Below, piece by piece: positions 33,011 to 41,873 of a DNA stretch of 46,002 nucleotides. The stretch spans positions 1-46,002 of the forward strand of contig CANFHM010000015.1 in the NCBI GenBank assembly GCA_947446975.1, in the 5' to 3' direction. The stretch's first letter is position 1; each line of letters opens with the position of its first letter. Under the pieces are notes generated by a model, which worked only from the letters and a program-made list of their open reading frames with translations, did no database searches and was not told where the DNA came from. The DNA is from Microthrixaceae bacterium. GTDB taxonomy: Bacteria > Actinomycetota > Acidimicrobiia > Acidimicrobiales > Acidimicrobilacustridaceae. Position numbers and translations under genes: made by a program.

Positions 33011-33979
33011 TCAGTGCTGCTGGGCGAGGAACCAGTCGTAGGTCGAGGCGATGCCGTCGCGCAGGCCGGTGCTGGCCGACCATCCCATGGCGTTGATCCG
33101 GGCGACGTCGAGCACCTTGCGCGGCATGCCGTCGGGCTTCGAGGCATCGAACACGAGCTCGGCATCGGGATGCACGATCGAGCCGATCATCTCGGCGAGT
33201 TCGCGGATGGTGAGATCCAGGCCGGTGCCGACGTTGATGGGGCCCGGTTCGTCATACGTGCGCATGAGGAACATGCAGGCATCGGCGAGATCGTCGACGT
33301 GGAGGAACTCCCGCCGGGCGGACCCGGATCCCCAGATCTCGACCTCGCGCTGGCCCCGGAGCCTCGCCTCATGGAACTTCCGCATGAGCGCCGGCAGCAC
33401 ATGACTCGAGGTGAGATCGAAGTTGTCGTTCGGACCGTAGAGGTTGGTCGGCATGGCGGAGACGAAGTTGCAGCCGTACTGCACCCGGTAGGCGTCGCAG
33501 AGCTTGATCCCGGCGATCTTGGCGATCGCATACGCCTCGTTCGTGGGCTCCAGCGGCCCCGAGAGCAGTTCCGATTCGGTGATCGGCTGCGCCGCAAGCC
33601 TCGGGTAGATGCAGGAGCTGCCCAGGTAGAGCAGCTTCTCGGTCGCATGGACACGAGCCGCTTCCACGACCGTGGCGTGGATCATCATGTTGTCGTAGAG
33701 GAACTCCGCCGGGCGGGTGGAGTTGGCGAGGATCCCGCCGACGGTGCCGGCCACGAGGAACACGAACTGCGGGCGGCGCTCGGCGAAGAAGGCATCCACA
33801 GCACGCTGATCGCGCAGGTCGAGTTCCGCGCGGGTGGCGGTGATCAGATTCGTGAACCCCTCCGCCTCGAGACGTCGCATGATCGCCGACCCCACGAGTC
33901 CGCGATGACCGGCCACGAAGATCGCTGCGTCAGGTGCGAGCACCGTGGTCGCTCCGTCGCTCTGGCCAGCACCCATCAC
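33011..33979 (-). CDS. fcl: GDP-L-fucose synthase (GDP-4-keto-6-deoxymannose epimerase/reductase)
   Basis: An extended-SDR enzyme of about 322 residues making GDP-L-fucose for surface polysaccharides. [11 protein letters not shown] is the family cofactor loop; LGSSCIYP carries the catalytic Ser; the Tyr-Lys pair is in [10 protein letters not shown]; and [11 protein letters not shown] is diagnostic. No GDP-mannose dehydratase (gmd) is in the window. A TACCGT box ends 7 nt before GTG 33979, so I take that start; GTG 33988 overlaps the box, and ATG 33976 is also possible. Same strand as the downstream-facing phosphatase gene, 70 bp apart. Confidence 0.92.
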   Translation of the reverse strand: MMGAGQSDGATTVLAPDAAIFVAGHRGLVGSAIMRRLEAEGFTNLITATRAELDLRDQRAVDAFFAERRPQFVFLVAGTVGGILANSTRPAEFLYDNMMIHATVVEAARVHATEKLLYLGSSCIYPRLAAQPITESELLSGPLEPTNEAYAIAKIAGIKLCDAYRVQYGCNFVSAMPTNLYGPNDNFDLTSSHVLPALMRKFHEARLRGQREVEIWGSGSARREFLHVDDLADACMFLMRTYDEPGPINVGTGLDLTIRELAEMIGSIVHPDAELVFDASKPDGMPRKVLDVARINAMGWSASTGLRDGIASTYDWFLAQQH

Positions 33980-33986
33980 GTCGGGC

Positions 33987-33992
33987 ACGGTA
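33987..33992 (-). promoter_or_regulatory. -10 box (TACCGT) for the GDP-fucose synthase gene
   Basis: TAnnnT hexamer on the minus strand, 7 nt before GTG 33979, which would make the gene leaderless and argues against the longer GTG 33988 start. Confidence 0.45.
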
Positions 33993-34049
33993 GCAGCGCG
34001 ATCCGGGGGTCGGGCCGAGCCGGGGAACCGGGGTGGAGCGCCCGTCGGA

Positions 34050-34619
34050 TCAGCCGGCCAGCGAATGGAGCCCGAGGGAGATCACCCTCGAGAGCTCGGC
34101 CAGCTCGGCGGCGGTGGTGTCGAACTCCTGCTGACCGAGACGGTAGGGGTCGGCGACATCGTCCTCATCTGACTGACCGAGCATCGACGAGGTGGGCCGC
34201 CCCACCGACAGCGCCCGGATGCGGGCGCTGATCCCTGCGGGCAACTCATCCTCCCGGGGGGTGCCGAGGGCGCGGGCGAAGGCCTTCGCCGTGAACGTGA
34301 CCGGGAAGAGTTCGGGCTCGTCGATCACGATCTCCCGGAGATGCTCCCGGGTCATGGTCAGGATCAACCCGTACGACGACAGGTCGAGCGAGGCGACAGG
34401 CTGGCTGCGATGCTCGCTGATGTCGATGGCGTGTCCGGCCATGGCCAGGACCGCCGAGGGATCGGCTGGTTGGTCCCAGTCGAGCAGCCCGGCCGAGCTG
34501 ACCTCGAACGGTGCGCCGATGGCGGCGAGATCTCGCCCCAGCAGGGCCCCGAACATCGGTGAGCGACAGATGTTGGCCGTGCACACCACGAGGATCTGCA
34601 GCCGGGTCGAGGACTCCAC
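34050..34619 (-). CDS. Low-molecular-weight protein tyrosine phosphatase family
   Basis: A 189-residue LMW-PTP. The P-loop CTANICRSP (Cys13 to Arg19) is near the N-terminus as expected, followed by SSAGL, and the general-acid loop is in DVADPYRLG. Relatives act as tyrosine phosphatases controlling polysaccharide export kinases, or as arsenate reductases. The neighbouring GDP-fucose synthase gene and surface-protein genes favour an envelope role, but this is inference. A TAGTAT box lies 7 nt before GTG 34619, so the gene should be leaderless. Confidence 0.92.
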   Translation of the reverse strand: MESSTRLQILVVCTANICRSPMFGALLGRDLAAIGAPFEVSSAGLLDWDQPADPSAVLAMAGHAIDISEHRSQPVASLDLSSYGLILTMTREHLREIVIDEPELFPVTFTAKAFARALGTPREDELPAGISARIRALSVGRPTSSMLGQSDEDDVADPYRLGQQEFDTTAAELAELSRVISLGLHSLAG

Positions 34620-34626
34620 GAGAAAA

Positions 34627-34632
34627 ATACTA
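34627..34632 (-). promoter_or_regulatory. -10 box (TAGTAT) for the leaderless phosphatase gene
   Basis: Strong TAnnnT hexamer with a 7-nt spacer to GTG 34619. It lies in an unusually AT-rich patch for this genome (34621-34635). Confidence 0.6.
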
Positions 34633-34706
34633 GCTGCATCGGGGCGTGGGACCCGCCGAACGGGCCCGACGGCAGGGAGGGTATGGACGAACCCGCCCCC
34701 ATGGGC

Positions 34707-34712
34707 CATACT
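34707..34712 (+). promoter_or_regulatory. Candidate -10 box (CATACT) for the LPYTG protein gene
   Basis: Part of the shared 11-mer ATACTTGCGGG (34708-34718). It predicts a leader of about 25 nt with a CAGGAG ribosome site before ATG 34744. Confidence 0.4.
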
Positions 34713-34743
34713 TGCGGGCACGTCCACAGCCTCAGGAGTCGAC

Positions 34744-35385
34744 ATGGCGATCAACCCGAACCACCAGCACCCATCAACCGGGATCCTCGGGTCCCCCACC
34801 CGCGTCGTGGGTGTCATGGCCACGGCCGGCGCAGCGCTGCTGCTCGTGCTGTCCATGACCATGATGAAGGCCGGCGCCCAGACCGTCACCACCTACCCGC
34901 CCGTCACCGAACCCCCGACCACGATCGTCGACGTGATCCCCGGCGGCGGCGACGACGGCATCATCGAGGCGAGCGAGCCCGTGCAGTTCGTGGTCGACGG
35001 TTTCGAACCCGGCACCGTGGTCACCCTCACCATCTTCGTCGACACCAACGGTGACGGCACCCTCGACGAGGTCGTTCTCACCGGCGTGGCCGATGAGAAC
35101 GGTGAGGTCACCTTCGACTGGAACGTCCCTGCTGGTACCAGCACCGGCGACTACACCTTCGACGTCGAGGGCATCGACGATGTCACCGGCCTCCCCCGCA
35201 CCGAGAGCGGCTCGATCCACATCGAGGCCGTCGGTGCGTTCGTGCCCGGCGACGGCACCAGCGGCCCGCTTCCCTACACGGGTTCGAACTCCACCAACCT
35301 GCTGCGCATCGGCTTGGTGCTGATCGTCGCCGGTGGCATCTCCGTGGTGGCCGTGCGTCGTCGCAACGCCCACACCAACGCCTGA
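34744..35385 (+). CDS. LPXTG-type cell-wall anchored surface protein
   Basis: A 213-residue exported protein. An N-terminal signal (hydrophobic core about 20-40, ending MKAGAQ) is followed by a Pro/Thr-rich stretch and an Ig-like beta domain with EASEPVQFVVDGFEPGTVVTL. An Asp-rich calcium-type loop is present (DTNGDGTLDE). The C-terminus is a sortase sorting signal: LPYTG at 176-180, a hydrophobic helix, and RRRNAH. It should be covalently fixed to the wall by a sortase, which is not in the window. The ribosome site CAGGAG sits 6 bp upstream. A strong hairpin terminator follows 34 bp after the stop. Confidence 0.9.
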   Translation: MAINPNHQHPSTGILGSPTRVVGVMATAGAALLLVLSMTMMKAGAQTVTTYPPVTEPPTTIVDVIPGGGDDGIIEASEPVQFVVDGFEPGTVVTLTIFVDTNGDGTLDEVVLTGVADENGEVTFDWNVPAGTSTGDYTFDVEGIDDVTGLPRTESGSIHIEAVGAFVPGDGTSGPLPYTGSNSTNLLRIGLVLIVAGGISVVAVRRRNAHTNA

Positions 35386-35418
35386 TCGATCACTGATCCT
35401 CGATCATCCTGAGACTCA

Positions 35419-35452
35419 CGAGGGCCCCGTCACTTCGGTGACGGGGCCCTCG
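35419..35452 (+). terminator. Hairpin terminator with UUCG tetraloop
   Basis: Perfect 15-bp stem closed by TTCG with a C-G closing pair. There is no T-tract after it, as is common in high-GC actinobacteria. It separates the LPYTG gene from the DUF4012 gene. Confidence 0.85.
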
Positions 35453-35480
35453 TCGCGAACTGGTGCAGTATCTCAACCTC

Positions 35481-37784
35481 ATGTCTGATCGTTCGGAGCG
35501 CACCGCCGTCGGTGTCATCGCCGTGCTCGCCGCCCTCGGCGGTGCCATGGTCACGTCCTCGCTCACGGGCATGGTCGCCGCCGATCGGTGCTGGACCGCA
35601 GCGCTCGCCGCGATCATCACCATCGCCGCGGTCCGTGCCGGTCGACCGACACTGGTCTGGCTGATCGCCGTGGCCATCGCCGCCGGCATCGGATCGCCGT
35701 GGGTGATCGCCGGCGGCGTGGCACTGGCCCTGGTCGGTGTCTCGACCCGGATGCGGTCGGGCGGGAGCCTCCTCGCGGCACTCGCCGGTGGTGCCGGCGC
35801 CATCGCACTGCTGCATCCGGCTGCGTCCGTCTCCAGCGCCATGGTCGCCGCTGCCGTCGTGGCCGCCACGGTGCCGTTGGTGCTCAGCGCCATCCGTTCC
35901 ATGGCCCCGGTCCCCCGTCGGCGGATCATCATCGGCGGGGCCGCGGCGCTCGCGGCGCTCGGCGTCAGCGTCGCCGTGGCCGCCGTGGTCGGACTCAGCA
36001 CGGCACCGACGCTGCGGTCCGGTGTCGACGCCGCGCATGCAGGCATCACCTCCACCCGTGACGGCGACCTCGGCCCGGCATCGGACTCCTTCGCCACCTC
36101 CCGGTCGAAGTTCGCCCGCGCCGCCTCGGCGCTCGACGCCCCATGGCTGCTGCCGGCGCGTCTGGTGCCGGTGCTCGGCGCCAATCTCGAGGCGGCTCGT
36201 GCCGTGGTCGACGATGGACTCCAGCTGGCCACCGCCGCGCAGACCTCGGTCGAGGCCGCCCCCTATGACCAGATCCGACTCACCGGCGGCGGGATCGACC
36301 TCTCACAGGTCACCGCCATGCAGCAGCCGGTGGCGACGCTGGATCTCGAGGTCGCCGACGTGCAGCGCTCGCTGGCCGCCATAGACACCACCTGGCTGCT
36401 GCCGGCGATCAGCTCCCGGATCACCGACTTCTCCGAACAGATCGACTCGGTGGCTCCGCAGCTGCAGACCGCCACCTTGGCGATGCAGGCACTCCCGGAC
36501 ATGCTCGGCGCCGACGCCCCGCGCACCTACCTCGTCGAGTTCACCAGTGAGTCCGAGTCACGGTTCCTCGGCGGGTTCGTGGGTTCCTATGCGCTGCTCA
36601 CCGCCGACCACGGCCGACTCACCCTCGACCGGTCCGAGAGTGTGAGCTCGCTCAACCGCCGACTCGGCCCCGATGTCCCCTACGTGGCCAGCTCCGAGTT
36701 CATCGACCTCTACGACCGCTTCCACCCGCAGATGTTCGCCCAGAACTGGTCGGTCGCCCCTGATCTCCCGAGCGATGCGGCCATGGTCGAGCAGCTCTTC
36801 GCCCACGCCACCGGCATCCACGTCGACGGGGTGATCGTCATCGACCCCTTCGGACTGGCCGGTCTGCTCAAGCTCACCGGACCCATCCGCGTGCCGGGGA
36901 TCAGCCAGCAGCTCACCGCCGCCAACGCCGCCGAGTACCTGCTGCACGGCCAGTACCTCGAGTTCGCCGGTCAGACCGATCAGCGACGCGATCAGCTCGC
37001 CGCCGTGGCGCAGAAGGCCTTCGACGAGCTGATGAAGTCACCCCGCACCAACTACCGCGATGTCAGCCGGGCACTCGGCGCATCCGTGCGGGACGGACAC
37101 ATCATGTTCTCGGCCTTCGACCCCACGGCACAGGCCCTGCTCGATCGGCTCGGGCTCACCCGGCGCTTCACGCTCCCCCGTGACGCCGTGCTGTTCTCCT
37201 TCCGCAACTCGGCATCGTTCGCCAACAAGATCGACTACTTCCTCCATCGCGACCTCACCATCGACGCCACCATCGATCCCCGCTCGAACCGTCTCGAGGC
37301 CGACATCACCGTCGCCCTGCGCAACGATGCCCCCGGCTCCGGACTGCCCGCCTACATCATCGGCAACGAGAACGGCGAACCCTCCGGCACCAACGGCATG
37401 TACTTCTCGATCTACACCACTGGTCCGATCACCGGGGCCACGCTCGACGGCACGGCGGTCGAACTCGGCGAACAACCTGACCGCGGGATGCGCGTGTTCT
37501 CGAAGGGGATCACCATCGCCCCCGGCGGCACGAAGGTGCTCCGGTTCCACATCAGCGAGGTGATCCCGCCCACCGCGGCGGGGTTCCGTTTCGCGCTCCC
37601 CCATCAACCCACCGTCAACCCCGATCAGCTCACGTTCATCGTGCACTCGACCGACCCCGCGCTCGTCCCCCGATCGCTCAGCGGTCTCGCCGACGCCACC
37701 GTCGAACTCGGCGAGGGCACCCTGCGGGCCACCGCACCTGTCACCACGGATCAGACGCTCACCGTTCCGTTCGCCCGTCGCTGA
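35481..37784 (+). CDS. DUF4012 domain membrane protein
   Basis: A 767-residue protein. The first 170 residues contain several hydrophobic helices; the rest is an extracytoplasmic region with the DUF4012 signature: RTYLVEFTSESESRFLGGFVGSYALL, then VDGVIVIDPFGLAGLLKLTGPIRVP, and FNNSASFANK-like FRNSASFANKIDYFLHRDL. Function is unknown; such proteins often lie in polysaccharide or surface gene regions. ATG 35481 is chosen because it sits 6 nt after a TATCTC hexamer; the GTG at 35463 in the same frame lies upstream of that box. It follows the strong terminator and precedes the GH43-like gene by 65 bp. Confidence 0.88.
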   Translation: MSDRSERTAVGVIAVLAALGGAMVTSSLTGMVAADRCWTAALAAIITIAAVRAGRPTLVWLIAVAIAAGIGSPWVIAGGVALALVGVSTRMRSGGSLLAALAGGAGAIALLHPAASVSSAMVAAAVVAATVPLVLSAIRSMAPVPRRRIIIGGAAALAALGVSVAVAAVVGLSTAPTLRSGVDAAHAGITSTRDGDLGPASDSFATSRSKFARAASALDAPWLLPARLVPVLGANLEAARAVVDDGLQLATAAQTSVEAAPYDQIRLTGGGIDLSQVTAMQQPVATLDLEVADVQRSLAAIDTTWLLPAISSRITDFSEQIDSVAPQLQTATLAMQALPDMLGADAPRTYLVEFTSESESRFLGGFVGSYALLTADHGRLTLDRSESVSSLNRRLGPDVPYVASSEFIDLYDRFHPQMFAQNWSVAPDLPSDAAMVEQLFAHATGIHVDGVIVIDPFGLAGLLKLTGPIRVPGISQQLTAANAAEYLLHGQYLEFAGQTDQRRDQLAAVAQKAFDELMKSPRTNYRDVSRALGASVRDGHIMFSAFDPTAQALLDRLGLTRRFTLPRDAVLFSFRNSASFANKIDYFLHRDLTIDATIDPRSNRLEADITVALRNDAPGSGLPAYIIGNENGEPSGTNGMYFSIYTTGPITGATLDGTAVELGEQPDRGMRVFSKGITIAPGGTKVLRFHISEVIPPTAAGFRFALPHQPTVNPDQLTFIVHSTDPALVPRSLSGLADATVELGEGTLRATAPVTTDQTLTVPFARR

Positions 37785-37836
37785 TCCGCAGGCAAAATCC
37801 TGGCGAAGCGACCCCTTCCGCTGCACCTCCCCTCCC

Positions 37837-37842
37837 TAGATT
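37837..37842 (+). promoter_or_regulatory. -10 box (TAGATT) for the GH43-like gene
   Basis: TAnnnT hexamer with a 7-nt spacer (TGAGGGG) to ATG 37850. The G-run is too close to the start for good ribosome binding, so a leaderless start is favoured. Confidence 0.5.
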
Positions 37843-37849
37843 TGAGGGG

Positions 37850-40141
37850 ATGATCGCCGCGCCCGAGACCACTGCTCATCGGCACCGACACCGCCCGCTG
37901 CTCGCCATCACCGTGCTGGCGGCGATCATCGGCACACTGCTCGCCACCCGGGCGCCCGCCGCCGAGGCCTACGCCGGCGCTCCATGGTTCCGACCCGGCG
38001 TGCCGTACACGCAGAACTTCCCCGACCCCACCGTCGTGCGCGACGGCAGCACCTACTGGGCGTACGCCACGTCCACCGGCGGGTCGCTCATGCCGGCGAT
38101 GTCCTCGACCGATCTCGTGACCTGGACCCCCCGGCCGGCATACAGCCCGAACCCCTACAACACCGATCCGTACTTCAACGACTCCTTCCCGGTGCCGCCG
38201 CGCTGGTCGAAGGGGGGAATCTCCCGGGATGCCAAGGCGCAATGGGGACCGGGCGTGGCCCGGTTCGGCACCGGCTGGGTGGCGTTCACCTCCTGGGAGG
38301 TCGGCGGCAGCCGACGCTGCATCTCCATGGCCACAGCGTCGTCACCGGCCGGCCCCTTCACCGATACCGCCGAGACGCCCTTCCAGTGCGATGCCGACCC
38401 TGACGGAAGCATCGACCCGGAACCGTTCATCGACACCGACGGCAGTGCGTACCTCCTCTGGAAGTCCGCAGGGATCCCGGGCTCGACCCCCACCCGGCTC
38501 TGGTCCCGTCGACTCTCCCCCGACGGCCGGAGCTTCGCGTACCTGAGCAGCCCCCGTCTGCTGCTGGCCACCGATCCGGGAACCTTCATCAACGGCATCC
38601 CGCAGGAGGACACCTGGGAGGGCCACGGCATCGAGAACCCCTCGATGGCGCATCAGGGCGGTTCCTACTGGCTCACCTATTCGGCCAACGAATGGCGCAG
38701 CGGTGACTACCGGACCGGCCAGGCGGTCTGCGAGGGGCCGATGGGGCCGTGCGTCCGCAGCTCGCGCAGTCCGCTGCTCCCGAACACCGGCAGCGAGCTC
38801 GGTCGGGGTGGTGCATCGATGTTCGTCGACAGCGGCGGCCAGCTGCGCATGATCAACCACTCGTGGAACGCACCGTTCACCGACTATCCGGCGAACCCGA
38901 GCTGTGATGCGCCCGGTCTGTGCAGCAGTCAGGGTCAGCGACGGGCACATCTGACATCCCTGGTCGTCGCCGATGGAGCACTTCGGGTGGGCGCCGGACC
39001 ACCGCCGATGTTCACCGCGCCCGGTGGGTTGGTGTCGGTGAATCCCGTGCGGCTCCTCGACACCCGTCAGACCGGTCGCTGTGTGGACGGCAGCACCCAG
39101 ACCCTCCGCATCAGCGGCACCAACGGCATTCCCGCCGACGCCGTGGCCGTGGCCCTCACCGTCACCGTCACCGATGGCAGCGCACCGGGGTACCTCGTGG
39201 CCTGGCCCTCCGGTCGGGCCCGCCCGGAGGCCTCGAACCTGAACTTCCTGGCCGGACAGACCATCCCCAACATGGTGACGGTGAAGCTCGGCAGCGGCGG
39301 CGCCATCGACCTCTTCACCAACCAGGGCTGCCCGAACGTCATCGTCGACATCGCCGGGTACTCCACCGCCGGCCCCGCCGCACCCGGAGGCCTCGTCGGC
39401 ATCCAGCCGCTGCGGGCGCTCGACACCCGCATCAGCGGGCCCTGTGTGGGTTCGGTGGCCCGATCCCTCGTGGTGGCCGGTGCCGGACGGGGGATCCCCG
39501 CCGACGCATCGGCGGTCGCACTGAACGTCACGGTGACCGAACCCTCCGCCGCCGGATTCCTCACCGTGTGGCCGAGGGGTGCCGCCCGCCCCACCGCCTC
39601 GAACCTCAACTTCGAGCGTGGACAGACCATCGCCAACATGGTCACCGCCACTGTCGGTCGCGACGGCTCGATCGACATCGTCTCCAACCAGGGCTGCCCG
39701 AACGTCATCGTCGACATCGCCGGCTACTACACGGCGTCGACTCCGAGCACGGTCGGTGCCGGCGGCTATGTCGGCATGACCCCGATCCGGGCGCTCGACA
39801 CCCGCCTGAGCCCACCCTGCGTGGGATCCGACCCGCGCACGGTCCCGATCGCCGGGCGGTTCGGTGTCCCCGCCGTCGGACGGCCCGGGATCCGTGGGGT
39901 GAGCGCCGTGGCGCTCAACGTCACCGTGACCGAGCCGGGCGCATCGGGGTTCGTGACGGTGTGGCCCAGCGGCACGGCGCGGCCCAACGCGTCGAACCTG
40001 AACTTCGTGGCCGCGCAGACCATCCCCAACATGGTGATCGTGAAGCTTGGCAGCGATGGGGCGATCCAACTCATGAGCAACGCCGGATGTCCGAACATCA
40101 TCATCGACATCGCCGGCTACTACACGTCCCCCACTGACTGA
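37850..40141 (+). CDS. Secreted GH43-like glycoside hydrolase with three C-terminal repeat modules
   Basis: A 763-residue secreted protein. The signal peptide ends near PAAEA (about residue 40). The five-bladed GH43-like domain spans about 45-380: Asp59 in NFPDPTVV is the general base position, an Asp in DGSIDPEPF the middle acid, and Glu262 in GHGIENPSM the general acid. Arabinanase or xylosidase activity on wall or plant polysaccharides is expected by family. Three modules of about 125 residues follow (starts near 385, 513 and 637). Each has RLLDTR or RALDTR, VAL-VTVT, WP-G-ARP-ASNLNF, QTI-NMV and GCPN-IDIAGY. Such modules recur in actinobacterial secreted proteins. Their role, binding or adhesion, is inferred. 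Confidence 0.9.
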   Translation: MIAAPETTAHRHRHRPLLAITVLAAIIGTLLATRAPAAEAYAGAPWFRPGVPYTQNFPDPTVVRDGSTYWAYATSTGGSLMPAMSSTDLVTWTPRPAYSPNPYNTDPYFNDSFPVPPRWSKGGISRDAKAQWGPGVARFGTGWVAFTSWEVGGSRRCISMATASSPAGPFTDTAETPFQCDADPDGSIDPEPFIDTDGSAYLLWKSAGIPGSTPTRLWSRRLSPDGRSFAYLSSPRLLLATDPGTFINGIPQEDTWEGHGIENPSMAHQGGSYWLTYSANEWRSGDYRTGQAVCEGPMGPCVRSSRSPLLPNTGSELGRGGASMFVDSGGQLRMINHSWNAPFTDYPANPSCDAPGLCSSQGQRRAHLTSLVVADGALRVGAGPPPMFTAPGGLVSVNPVRLLDTRQTGRCVDGSTQTLRISGTNGIPADAVAVALTVTVTDGSAPGYLVAWPSGRARPEASNLNFLAGQTIPNMVTVKLGSGGAIDLFTNQGCPNVIVDIAGYSTAGPAAPGGLVGIQPLRALDTRISGPCVGSVARSLVVAGAGRGIPADASAVALNVTVTEPSAAGFLTVWPRGAARPTASNLNFERGQTIANMVTATVGRDGSIDIVSNQGCPNVIVDIAGYYTASTPSTVGAGGYVGMTPIRALDTRLSPPCVGSDPRTVPIAGRFGVPAVGRPGIRGVSAVALNVTVTEPGASGFVTVWPSGTARPNASNLNFVAAQTIPNMVIVKLGSDGAIQLMSNAGCPNIIIDIAGYYTSPTD
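39007..40138 (+). repeat. Three tandem protein modules of about 125 residues in the GH43-like gene
   Basis: Module starts lie near 39007, 39388 and 39760. DNA identity is high around the GCCCGAACGTCATCGTCGAC segment of modules 1 and 2, and module 3 is more diverged with an insert of about 8 residues. Each module has one Cys near its beginning and one in GCPN, suggesting a disulfide per module. Confidence 0.85.
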
Positions 40142-40190
40142 ACCCCGCCATCGCCCTGCTCCGCTACGTTGCCCGATGGAGGTGGTCGCG

Positions 40191-41819
40191 ATGACCGATC
40201 GGACGACATCATCATCGGCGGCGACCACCGCAGCCGGGGCAGTGCTGCTCACACTCGCCGCGGCACAGTTCCTCATGACCCTCGACAGTTCGGTGATGAA
40301 CGTCTCGATGGCCACCGTCGCCGCTGATGTCGACACCTCGATCACCGGCATCCAGACCGCCATCACGATGTACACGCTGGTCATGGCCACCCTGATGATC
40401 ACCGGGGGCAAGATCGGTTCGATGATCGGTCGGCGGCGGGCGTTCGCCATCGGATGCATCATCTACGGCTCGGGATCACTGGTCACCGGGCTGGCCACGA
40501 GCCTCCCGATGCTGCTGTTCGGGTGGTCGTTCCTCGAGGGCGTGGGTGCCGCGCTCATCATGCCGGCCATCGTGGCGCTGGTGGCCGCCAACTTCGGTCC
40601 CGCCGAGCGCCCCCGCACCTACGGACTCATCGCTGCCTCGGGGGCCATCGCCGTCGCCGTCGGCCCGTTGCTGGGCGGCGCGGCCACCACCTACGGCTCG
40701 TGGCGCTGGGTGTTCTTCGGCGAGGTCGCCGTCGTCGCCGTGATCCTCCTGCTGTCACGGCGGATCGCCGATGCGCCCACCACCGGCCGTGTGCATCTCG
40801 ATCTCGTCGGCACCGTGCTGTCGGTCCTCGGCCTCGGTCTGGCGGTGTTCGGGGTGCTGCGTTCCAGCGAATGGGGCTGGATCACGCCCAAGCCCGGCGC
40901 TCCGGCACTGCTCGGTCTCTCGTTCACCTTCTGGGCGATGCTCGTCGGCGGGTTCGTGGTGTGGCTGTTCTTCCGGTGGCAGAACCATCTCATCGAGCGC
41001 GGGCGCGAACCGCTGCTGCGGCCGTCGATGTTCGCCAACGCCCGGCTCACCGGCGGGCTCACCATGTTCAGCTTCCAGTTCATGCTGCAGGCCGGGGTGT
41101 TCTTCGTGATCCCGTTGTTCCTGTCGGTGGTCCTCGAACTCTCCGCCATCCAGACCGGCCTTCGGGTCATGCCGCTCTCCATCGCCCTGCTCATCGCCGC
41201 GATCGGCGTGCCGCGGCTGTGGCCCGCCGGATCTCCGCGCCGCATCGTGCGCATCGGTGTCGGACTCATGCTGGCCGGCATCATCGCCCTGATGAGCGGC
41301 ATCGATCTCGACGCCAGCGCCGCCGTCGTCTGCTTCCCCCTGCTGCTCGTCGGACTCGGCATGGGCGCACTCTCCTCGCAGCTCGGAGCGGTGACGGTGT
41401 CGTCGATGCCCACCAGCGAGAGCGGTGAGGTCGGCGGTCTCCAGAACACCGCCACCAACCTCGGCGCCTCGATCGGCACGGCGCTGGCCGGATCGATCAT
41501 GATCGCCGCCCTCAGCGCCTCACTCATCACCGGCATCCAGCAGAACCCCGATGTCCCCACCACGGTGAAGGAGACGGCGACGGTCACCCTCGCCTCGGGC
41601 GCACCGTTCATCTCGGATGCGCAGCTGCGCACCGCCATGGACGACGCCGGGGCCCCTCGGGCCACCACTGATGCCGTGGTCTCGGAGAACCGCCGGGCCC
41701 GGATCGATGGGCTCGACGCCGCACTCGGCGCACTGGCCCTGCTCGCCATGGTCGCTCTCTTCTTCACCGGGCGGCTCCCCGAACGAGCCCCGACGGAGCC
41801 GGAGCCGGTCGAGACCTGA
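40191..41819 (+). CDS. DHA2-family MFS multidrug transporter (EmrB/QacA type)
   Basis: A 542-residue proton-driven drug exporter with 14 predicted helices. LDSSVMNVSM in helix 1, motif A as GGKIGSMIGRRRAF, the motif C region GAIAVAVGPLLGG and WRWVFF are typical of the family. ATG 40191 is preceded by a perfect GGAGGTG site 6 nt upstream; ATG 40176 in the same frame would place that site inside the gene and is less likely. A TACGTT box at 40165-40170 may be the -10. Convergent with the MMPL gene, with a 54-bp gap. Confidence 0.93.
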   Translation: MTDRTTSSSAATTAAGAVLLTLAAAQFLMTLDSSVMNVSMATVAADVDTSITGIQTAITMYTLVMATLMITGGKIGSMIGRRRAFAIGCIIYGSGSLVTGLATSLPMLLFGWSFLEGVGAALIMPAIVALVAANFGPAERPRTYGLIAASGAIAVAVGPLLGGAATTYGSWRWVFFGEVAVVAVILLLSRRIADAPTTGRVHLDLVGTVLSVLGLGLAVFGVLRSSEWGWITPKPGAPALLGLSFTFWAMLVGGFVVWLFFRWQNHLIERGREPLLRPSMFANARLTGGLTMFSFQFMLQAGVFFVIPLFLSVVLELSAIQTGLRVMPLSIALLIAAIGVPRLWPAGSPRRIVRIGVGLMLAGIIALMSGIDLDASAAVVCFPLLLVGLGMGALSSQLGAVTVSSMPTSESGEVGGLQNTATNLGASIGTALAGSIMIAALSASLITGIQQNPDVPTTVKETATVTLASGAPFISDAQLRTAMDDAGAPRATTDAVVSENRRARIDGLDAALGALALLAMVALFFTGRLPERAPTEPEPVET

Positions 41820-41873
41820 TCGCGCCCACCGGGGCCGCGGCCCGCTTCGGTGCTGGGTCGGTGCTCGGTCGGT

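Noticed and set aside
40176-40190. ATG 40176 as the start of the DHA2 transporter
   Set aside because: It would place the perfect GGAGGTG ribosome site inside the gene; ATG 40191 lies at the right distance from it.
41832-41843. 12-bp GC palindrome between the convergent efflux genes
   Set aside because: A G/C-only palindrome of this size is expected by chance here and has no loop or T-tract to support a terminator.
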